This document shows positions 1 to 5,220 of a stretch of 11,645 nt of DNA, one piece after another. The number at the start of each line of letters is the position of its first letter. Positions within the stretch are counted from its first letter, which is position 1. This DNA comes from CAYUCJ01 sp049282265 (lineage in GTDB: Bacteria; Desulfobacterota; DSM-4660; Desulfatiglandales; Desulfatiglandaceae): the NCBI GenBank assembly GCA_049282265.1, contig JBAPTR010000277.1:1-11645 (forward strand). The letters run 5' to 3'. The position numbers and the translations under genes are program-made. Under the pieces are notes generated by a model that was not told the origin of the DNA, did no database searches, and was given only the letters and a program-made list of their open reading frames with translations.

Positions 1-187
1 CTCTTGAAAAAAAAGCGACTGTTCCCTCCAGAGAGAGGCCAAGCTGATCCTACGTCCTGTACCGTCAATAAGGCTCTCACGTCAACAGGAATCGCCCGGG
101 AAATGGGAAAAAAGCAAAAGGAGAGAAAGAACAAGGAAGATATCGGAATTCCCTATTTGATCTATAAATACCATCGCTATTTCCAGT

Positions 188-216
188 TTGACATGAGATC
201 ATTTCAGCCACATTAT
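188..216 (+). promoter_or_regulatory. Putative sigma70 promoter for the yedF-selD operon
   Basis: TTGACA at 188-193 is a perfect -35 hexamer. It is followed after 17 nt by CATTAT at 211-216, which matches four of six positions of TATAAT. Transcription would begin near 223 and give a leader of about 150 nt before the yedF start at 379. It is the only good promoter match upstream of the operon within the window, but a transcript entering from before position 1 cannot be excluded. Confidence 0.5.
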
Positions 217-313
217 TAATTGCTTTGGAAAATTTTCATTATGTAATCATGATGACTTCGTAAAAAGCTGGCTTATGCCGCGAGCGGCAGCCTATGAGGT
301 ACGAAGAGGAGCC

Positions 314-338
314 GAACCTGACACTCTTTTTCAGGTTC
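314..338 (+). other. Leader hairpin upstream of yedF
   Basis: GAACCTGA (314-321) and TCAGGTTC (331-338) form a perfect 8-bp stem around a 9-nt T-rich loop. The stem ends 40 nt before the chosen yedF start. There is no T-run after it, so it is not a standard intrinsic terminator. It could be an RNA element or a protein-binding palindrome, and its function is unknown. Confidence 0.4.
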
Positions 339-378
339 TCCACCTCAGTTCCGGTGAACAATGGGAGAGGAGAAACCA

Positions 379-981
379 ATGGAAAATACTATCGACGCAA
401 GGGGTAAGGCATGTCCCCAGCCGGTCTTGATGACGAAGGACGCCTTAGAGTCCATGAAGGAAGGCATCATCACGGTGGTCATTGATAGCGAGATCGCGAA
501 AGACAATGTCGTAAGGTTTGCTACGAGCCAAAGGTGTAAAACAGAAGTCGAAACAAAAGGCGAAATCTTTCAGGTGAAGGTAACCAAAGGGATGACACCG
601 GCAAAAAAGGAAGGCGAAGAAGAAGTCCCTGAAACCGGAAAGGCATCCAACATCGTGATCTATATCCACTCTAATACCATGGGAACCGGAGATGAAGAGC
701 TTGGTAGCATCCTGATGAAGGGATTCATCAAGACCCTCAAGGATGTGGATCCTAAGCCCGTGAAGATCATATTTGTCAACAAAGGCATATTTCTGACCAC
801 CGGGGGCTCTGAACTGATCGAAGACATCAGGGCACTGGAGGAGATGGGAGTGGAAGTCCTGTCGTGCGGAACCTGCCTTGATTTCTTTCACAGAAAAACG
901 TCATTGGAAGTGGGGCTTGCCTCAAATATGTTCGATATCACCTCCGCCCTCATGCAGGCGAACAAGGTAGTTATGCCGTGA
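379..981 (+). CDS. yedF: YedF-type selenium metabolism protein (TusA-like domain + DsrE-like domain)
   Basis: A 200-residue cytoplasmic protein. Residues 1-75 form a TusA/SirA-like domain with the C-P-Q-P signature (Cys12), the persulfide- or perselenide-carrying cysteine of that family. After a charged linker, residues about 92-200 resemble a DsrE-like domain with a second cysteine pair, C-G-T-C at 163-166. This two-domain layout is the YedF family found beside selD in Sec-using bacteria, so a Se/S relay role is likely but indirect. I chose the ATG at 379 because GGAGAGGAG (364-372) sits 6 nt upstream; an in-frame ATG at 361 would bury that ribosome-binding site. The last 4 nt overlap the GTG start of the next gene, implying translational coupling. 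First gene of a four-gene operon ending in selD. Confidence 0.88.
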   Translation: MENTIDARGKACPQPVLMTKDALESMKEGIITVVIDSEIAKDNVVRFATSQRCKTEVETKGEIFQVKVTKGMTPAKKEGEEEVPETGKASNIVIYIHSNTMGTGDEELGSILMKGFIKTLKDVDPKPVKIIFVNKGIFLTTGGSELIEDIRALEEMGVEVLSCGTCLDFFHRKTSLEVGLASNMFDITSALMQANKVVMP

Positions 982-2147
982 CGTCCCTCCCCAGTGATAG
1001 CCGGATCATCTATCTGGATCACGCCGCCACCTCGTTTCCCAAGCCGGAAGGCGTGAAGCAGGCGGTTTTGGAATACCTGGAAAGGTATGCTGCCAATCCC
1101 GGGCGATCCGGCCATTCCCTGTCCCTGGAGGCGAGCCGCGTCCTTTTTGCCGCAAGGGAAACCATTGCAACGTTTTTTCATGTGGATGATTCCCGGAAGG
1201 TCATCTTCACCTGCAACGTCACCGAGGCCCTGAACCTGGCCATCTACGGGATAACACGTCAGGGGGACCGCGTGGTCACCACCTCCATGGAGCATAATGC
1301 CGTCATGCGCCCCTTGCGGAATCTGGAGGCAAAGGGAATTATTCAATTGACGGTGGTGCCCTCTTCCCCTGAAGGCTTTGCCGACATCCCGGGGATCGCC
1401 CAGGCCATGCGCTCAGGAAAGCCGAGGCTCCTGGTAGTCAATCACGCATCCAATGTTACGGGAACCCTTTTGGACCTCAAACGGATTTCGGAGATAAAGG
1501 GATCCGCTTATCTCCTGGTTGATGCGGCCCAGAGTGCGGGATGTGTGCCCATTGAGTTGGATTCCCTGGACGTGGATTTGTTCGCCTTTACCGGTCACAA
1601 AGCGCTCCAAGGGCCGCAGGGAACCGGAGGATTGATCTTCAAGACGGGCAGCGAGCCGGTCTTTCCCTTGATACGGGGCGGAACTGGAAGCCATTCGGAA
1701 TTTGAACAACAGCCGGATTTCTTCCCGGACAAGTACGAAAGCGGCACACCAAACGGCTGCGGCGTGGCCGGCTTGGCCGCAGGGGTTCGTGCGGTCATGG
1801 AGCGCGGGGTGCGGGCCATCAGGGATCATGAAAAGCGCATGACGGAAGGGCTCCTCAAAAGGCTGAACGGGCTTGAAAGGGTTCGGGTGTTTGGTCCCAT
1901 GGACCCGGAAAAACAGACCGCGGTTGTTTCCATCCAGGTGGACGGCATGAGCCCTTCGGACGTCGGTCTCCGGTTGGATCGCGATTTTGGCATCTGCGTG
2001 CGCACAGGGCTCCACTGTGCCCCGGCCGCGCACAGGACCCTTCGCTCTTTTCCCCAGGGGACTGTGCGGATCTCCATGGGAATCGCCAATACCATGGATG
2101 ACGTGGAAAGAATCGTTGAGGCACTGCAATGGATTATATCCCGCTAG
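978..2147 (+). CDS. Class V aminotransferase: cysteine desulfurase / selenocysteine lyase-like
   Basis: A 389-residue fold-type I PLP enzyme. The visible hallmarks are the N-terminal Y-L-D-H-A-A-T-S motif, the PLP-stacking His in E-H-N-A (105), Asp182 and Gln185 in V-D-A-A-Q-S, the Schiff-base Lys208 in T-G-H-K, and the mobile-loop catalytic Cys347 in G-L-H-C-A-P. The family mobilises S from cysteine or Se from selenocysteine. The sequence resembles the branch typified by EF2568, which occurs in selenium clusters. The start is a GTG at 978 overlapping the yedF stop in GTGA. The 3' end overlaps the DUF3343 gene by 19 nt. Placed between yedF and selD, it probably supplies the Se or S that is relayed to SelD, but sequence alone cannot decide between cysteine and selenocysteine as substrate. 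I therefore give no symbol (csdB/sufS-like). Confidence 0.88.
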   Translation: MTSLPSDSRIIYLDHAATSFPKPEGVKQAVLEYLERYAANPGRSGHSLSLEASRVLFAARETIATFFHVDDSRKVIFTCNVTEALNLAIYGITRQGDRVVTTSMEHNAVMRPLRNLEAKGIIQLTVVPSSPEGFADIPGIAQAMRSGKPRLLVVNHASNVTGTLLDLKRISEIKGSAYLLVDAAQSAGCVPIELDSLDVDLFAFTGHKALQGPQGTGGLIFKTGSEPVFPLIRGGTGSHSEFEQQPDFFPDKYESGTPNGCGVAGLAAGVRAVMERGVRAIRDHEKRMTEGLLKRLNGLERVRVFGPMDPEKQTAVVSIQVDGMSPSDVGLRLDRDFGICVRTGLHCAPAAHRTLRSFPQGTVRISMGIANTMDDVERIVEALQWIISR

Positions 2148-2407
2148 AAAAGGAAGAGAGGACTTTTGTCTTTGTGCTCTTCTCTATCCACAATGTCATG
2201 AAGACGGAAAAGCTCTTGAAATCACAAAAAATTACCTTCGATACCATCCCCGTCCCTAAAGAGATAAGCTCTGATTGCGGGATGGCGATCCTCGTGGCCT
2301 CTTCTGAAAAGAACCGGGTTCGAAAGGTGCTGGGAGAAAGCGGGATCGACATCAAGGGGATCTATCTTAGGACATGCGGACGATACGAGAAAAAAAATGA
2401 CAAATGA
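2129..2407 (+). CDS. DUF3343 protein, putative Se/S carrier
   Basis: A 92-residue protein with the layout of DUF3343. It has a beta-strand start (F-V-F-V-L-F-S), a helix rich in Lys, then P-V-P-K-E-I-S-S-D-C-G-M-A-I with the conserved S-S-D-C-G, and a C-terminal R-T-C-G-R. DUF3343 members are repeatedly encoded next to selD and yedF and are called putative Se/S carriers. The two cysteines fit that idea, but no biochemical role is shown here. The ATG at 2129 is preceded by GAGG (2118-2121) with 7-nt spacing and lies inside the end of the upstream gene. The stop at 2405-2407 lies inside the start of selD (11-nt overlap). Translation of all four genes is therefore probably coupled. Confidence 0.82.
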   Translation: MDYIPLEKEERTFVFVLFSIHNVMKTEKLLKSQKITFDTIPVPKEISSDCGMAILVASSEKNRVRKVLGESGIDIKGIYLRTCGRYEKKNDK

Positions 2408-3464
2408 TAAAAATCATCTCAGGCTGACACAAACCGTTACCGGTTCGGGGTGAGCCTCGAAACTCCCTCCAGGGGACCTGGAGAAGGCGCTCTGCGGACT
2501 TTCTTTTCCCACGGACGAGCATGTCCTTATCGGGCTTGATTCACCGGATGACGCGGGGGTGTATCAGATCACCGATGACATGGCCCTCATCCAGACGGTG
2601 GATTTCTTTACGCCCATCGTGGATGACCCATACTGGTTCGGGCAGATCGCCGTAGCCAATGCCCTGAGTGATGTCTACGCCATGGGGGGAACTCCCATCA
2701 CCGCGATGAATTTGGTAGCATTCCCCCTCAAAGACATGGAACTCTCCGTGCTTCGGCAGATTCTCCAGGGAGGGATGGACAAATTGGCGGAGGCGGGCGT
2801 GTCCCTGGTGGGGGGGCACAGCGTAGAGGATAGAGAGCTGAAATACGGTCTTTCCGTCACCGGCATCATCCATCCCGACAGAATCCTTTCCAAGAAGGGT
2901 TTCTTTCCCGGAGACAAACTTATTTTGACCAAACCCCTGGGCACGGGGATTATCAACACGGCCATCAAGGGGGGCCTTGCTTCAGACCATATCATCGAGA
3001 AGGTGACCAAGATGATGGCGCACTTGAACCGGACTCCCGCAGAGGTGATGCGTTCGTGGCGGGTTCACGCCTGCACCGACGTGACGGGGTTCGGGCTCCT
3101 GGGACATCTTTGCGAGATGGTCGTAGAGAGTGATTATGGTGTGGTCCTATACAACGGGAATATCCCCGTTTATCCGGAGGCCAGGGAATATGCCGCAATG
3201 GGCCTTGTCCCCGCCGGGACTTACAATAACAGGAAGTTCCGGGAGGCATTTGTGTCCTTTGACCAGGCCATAGACGGAATTATGCAGGATATCCTCTTTG
3301 ACGCCCAGACATCCGGTGGTCTCCTGATCATGGTGGATCCGGCGGATGCAGTGCCGCTTATGGAGAAACTGCACGCGATCGGGGTGAAGGACGCAGCCAT
3401 CATCGGGGAGGTCGTGGAAAAACCGAAAGAGAGAATTCTCGTCTTTCCGAAACAGGAGCTTTAA
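2397..3464 (+). CDS. selD: Selenide, water dikinase (selenophosphate synthetase), selenoprotein with in-frame TGA (Sec19)
   Basis: SelD makes selenophosphate from selenide and ATP for Sec-tRNA synthesis. Starting at the ATG at 2397 and decoding the TGA at 2451-2453 as selenocysteine gives 355 residues, the usual SelD length. The N-terminus reads L-T-Q-T-V-T-G-S-G-U19-A-S-K22, aligning with the Cys17/Lys20 catalytic pair of E. coli SelD at the same spacing. Upstream of 2559 the frame continues with SelD-like sequence (S-P-D-D-A-G-V-Y), so a start at 2559 would remove about 54 residues including the active site. Other hallmarks are T-V-D-F-F-T-P-I-V-D-D, G-G-H-S-V-E-D, T-D-V-T-G-F-G-L-L-G-H and A-Q-T-S-G-G-L-L. 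The Shine-Dalgarno sequence is weak (GAG before an A-tract), so coupling to DUF3343 is likely. A SECIS-like hairpin follows the TGA. Confidence 0.93.
2451..2483 (+). promoter_or_regulatory. Sec UGA codon and putative bacterial SECIS element
   Basis: The in-frame TGA is at 2451-2453. Downstream, CTCCAGG (2467-2473) pairs perfectly with CCTGGAG (2477-2483) around a GGA loop; opening the top pair gives a larger loop starting with G. The loop starts about 20 nt after the UGA. Bacterial SECIS rules as I know them ask for an apical loop roughly 16-37 nt after the UGA with a G among its first two bases, which this satisfies. SelB would bind here to deliver Sec-tRNA. Confidence 0.78.
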
Positions 3465-3624
3465 ACATATGTCAGAGCCCATTCCTCATCCAGCGGATCC
3501 TCGTAACCGTTCTGACTCGCTGTTTCCTGACAGTCCGGCACACACTGGCGGTAAAGGGCATCTCCCTGTTCCCTGATCAAATTTCTCCCCTCATATCTCG
3601 AAATCTTCAATGCACAACCTCAAA

Positions 3625-4329
3625 TCAGGCGTTCGTTCCGGGGAGCCCCTTTTCCATTATTCCCCGTGCACCGGGACCACAGGTGAAAAGCAGATCGAGG
3701 GCCGATAGATTGGGGATAAACCCACCCCAGAGCTGGGGGTATACCAACGGCCTCAGGTTGATTAAACGCATCCGGATATTGGCCCTGAGAAACCCTTCCC
3801 CGGGGAGAAACTTTAGTGCGGAACGCTGTGCCAGGAACCGCGACCCTCCCAGTTCCCTGCAGATCGCCACCGACAAACCGGGCTCTTTTTCCTCAATATG
3901 GAGTTCCGAGAGCAGGACGATCCTGGTTCGAATATCCAGGTGGGTCATGATATGCCGGATAATCCGCAGATTCAAATCCAGCAGCCTGTCGGGCGGATCA
4001 GAAAAAACCCCTTCCAGAAAGGACAGGTGATCTCTGAAAAACGGGGCTTTACTATAGGCGCTTTTCAGGCTCAAGAGAAACTTTTCGGCCCACCCGCCCT
4101 CGTTGCAGATCCTGATCTCGTCTATCCTCTGCAATCCCAGCCCTTTTTTCCACACCGGGACGGTCATCCAGTAGGTCCCCTGATCGTTCTTGAAACGGTT
4201 CCTGTTCAGCCAGGTGGACCCCCTCGGGAACTGTACACAGTCCAGGAGCACCAGGATATCCGAGAGCATGGCCTTCATGAAAAACCCCGGGAAGGGTGCA
4301 AAATATGGCCTGTAAGTGGATACAATCAT
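3625..4329 (-). CDS. WbqC-family protein
   Basis: A 234-residue protein that resembles the WbqC family. The N-terminal I-V-S-T-Y-R-P-Y-F-A-P-F-P-G-F-F corresponds to the family's H-Q-P-x-Y-x-P-W-x-G-Y-F. It is followed by L-L-D-C-V-Q-F-P and L-N-R-N-R-F-K, then an M-T-V-P-V strand, all characteristic blocks. WbqC proteins are often encoded in O-antigen or polysaccharide loci, but their reaction is not settled. The family's usual histidine in H-Q-P is replaced here by T-Y-R-P, so activity may differ. The start at 4329 is only 7 nt after the stop of the upstream gene, with GAGAAGG overlapping that junction. The two genes therefore form an operon. No polysaccharide genes are visible in this window. 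Confidence 0.75.
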   Translation of the reverse strand: MIVSTYRPYFAPFPGFFMKAMLSDILVLLDCVQFPRGSTWLNRNRFKNDQGTYWMTVPVWKKGLGLQRIDEIRICNEGGWAEKFLLSLKSAYSKAPFFRDHLSFLEGVFSDPPDRLLDLNLRIIRHIMTHLDIRTRIVLLSELHIEEKEPGLSVAICRELGGSRFLAQRSALKFLPGEGFLRANIRMRLINLRPLVYPQLWGGFIPNLSALDLLFTCGPGARGIMEKGLPGTNA

Positions 4330-4336
4330 GACCTTC

Positions 4337-4975
4337 TCATCGGGCCGGCACCATCAGCCGCCTGGAGGTATACTCGGCGGCATCCGCAAGCCCGTCAATG
4401 GGCATAAATGATAAGGCGTTGGCGGAAAAAAGACAAGTGACCGAGGCCGGAAAATCTTCGTCAGGAAGATAGAATATGTAGCAGAGGGCGATCTTGGGCA
4501 GCGGATACAGGACAAAAGAAAAATCACCTCCCAATCCATCCGGAGGGTCTTCTCCCTGGAACAAGCGCCTTATCTTCGCCACATTCTTCCTGATATCGGT
4601 TACATGCGGCACAAGAGGGGTTTCGCTGTTGGCGCGAAAAGCACCGTGGTAGGGCATGCTGCCGGGCAGATCTTTAAATGCCATAAGAGGCAGAAGCCTC
4701 ATCGGTTCATCATTTGCGTGAAGCAGGTAGAGCGAAATCACAACCCCTTTCGGTCCTGTCTCGAGATTGCCCGACAAGGTCATATGGCCCGGATGGATGC
4801 AGCAGTCTTCTCCAAACGCCATGAAACGGAGGAAATCTCCTTCCGCCCGGGCTCCGATACGTGACGCAATCCAAGGGCCTCTCTTTTCACAAAACGTCCG
4901 GAGGTTTTTCCCAATGAGTTTTTCGTAGGCACCGGCCAAAATAGTTTTCTTCTCCCTTCTGGATTTTGTTTCCAT
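4337..4975 (-). CDS. DUF3786-like protein of unknown function
   Basis: A 212-residue soluble protein from the ATG at 4975, with no signal peptide or membrane segment. The C-terminal third has P-L-P-K-I-A-L-C-Y-I-F-Y followed by D-E-D-F-P-A-S-V and a helix containing A-L-S-F-M-P. This matches my recollection of DUF3786, a family of anaerobes, and the function is unknown. A further in-frame GTG at 5023 would run the gene through the nrdJ promoter and NrdR box, so I prefer 4975. Even so, its GGAG lies too close to that ATG (1-2 nt), and a TTG start slightly downstream, preceded by GGGAG, is possible. It is first in a two-gene minus-strand unit with the WbqC-family gene and divergent from nrdJ. 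Confidence 0.6.
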   Translation of the reverse strand: METKSRREKKTILAGAYEKLIGKNLRTFCEKRGPWIASRIGARAEGDFLRFMAFGEDCCIHPGHMTLSGNLETGPKGVVISLYLLHANDEPMRLLPLMAFKDLPGSMPYHGAFRANSETPLVPHVTDIRKNVAKIRRLFQGEDPPDGLGGDFSFVLYPLPKIALCYIFYLPDEDFPASVTCLFSANALSFMPIDGLADAAEYTSRRLMVPAR

Positions 4976-4986
4976 TCTCCAAAAAA

Positions 4987-5032
4987 ATGTCACATCTTGG
5001 GTTTTTTTTCCTTGACATACCACATATTGTGT
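4987..5032 (+). promoter_or_regulatory. Tandem NrdR boxes upstream of nrdJ
   Basis: The 16-mer at 5017-5032 (ATACCACATATTGTGT) matches the NrdR-box consensus acaCwAtATaTwGtgt, as I remember it, at 13 of 16 positions. A second 16-mer at 4987-5002 (ATGTCACATCTTGGGT) is weaker against the consensus (9 of 16) but identical to the first at 12 of 16. The boxes are 30 bp apart, close to three helical turns; NrdR sites usually occur as such phased pairs. The downstream box lies between the -35 and -10 hexamers, the position expected for repression. No nrdR gene is in the window. Confidence 0.65.
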
Positions 5033-5039
5033 CTAGAAT
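5012..5039 (+). promoter_or_regulatory. sigma70-type promoter of nrdJ
   Basis: TTGACA at 5012-5017, a 16-nt spacer, and TAGAAT at 5034-5039 (five of six to TATAAT). Transcription would start near 5046 and leave a leader of about 175 nt. I saw no cobalamin riboswitch B12-box in that leader. An alternative TTGACA at 5116-5121 has only a 10-nt gap to TATAAA and is not a credible promoter. Confidence 0.65.
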
Positions 5040-5220
5040 GAGAACTCTCACTTGTTCAGCTTTCCGTCCTGTACCCGAAACCGCTGAAACCAGGAAGCCT
5101 TAAAACCCGTGCAATTTGACAGATAGTATCGTATAAAAAAAATTGTTGCTCATTTTTCAACTTACCTGAACAGCGGCAGAAAAACTTTTAACCGGTAATC
5201 GATTTCCCAGGAGAACGTTC

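Larger units (their letters stand above)
1..360. other. Gene-poor 5' region and leader of the selenium operon
   Basis: I see no convincing gene here. An open frame from a TTG at 4 to 219 has odd composition, no Shine-Dalgarno sequence and no recognisable family. The stretch does contain a promoter-like sequence (188-216) and two hairpins. The first spans 270-292, with GCCGC at 277-281 and GCGGC at 284-288 plus outer GGC/GCC pairs. The second is an 8-bp perfect inverted repeat, 314-321 with 331-338. Both lie in what would be the transcribed leader of yedF. Confidence 0.5.

Noticed and set aside
4..219. 71-codon frame from a TTG at the window start
   Set aside because: No ribosome-binding site, low-complexity Lys/Arg-rich composition, no family resemblance, and it overlaps the promoter-like TTGACA at 188.
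2559..3464. Shorter SelD starting at the GTG at 2559
   Set aside because: It would lack the conserved N-terminal active site, while upstream in-frame sequence is clearly SelD-like once the TGA is read as Sec.
3469..3576. 35-codon ORF right after selD (starts M-S-E-P-I-P) with AGGAG upstream
   Set aside because: The AGGAG is made by the last selD codons at 10-nt spacing. The peptide is Pro/Asp/His-rich with no hydrophobic core and no recognisable family. Probably chance, though a micropeptide cannot be excluded.
5116..5137. Second promoter TTGACA...TATAAA before nrdJ
   Set aside because: The spacer is only 10 nt, too short for a sigma70 promoter.
5046..5220. Cobalamin riboswitch in the nrdJ leader
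   Set aside because: nrdJ uses B12, so I looked for a B12-box-like segment and multi-helix layout in the 175-nt leader and saw none.
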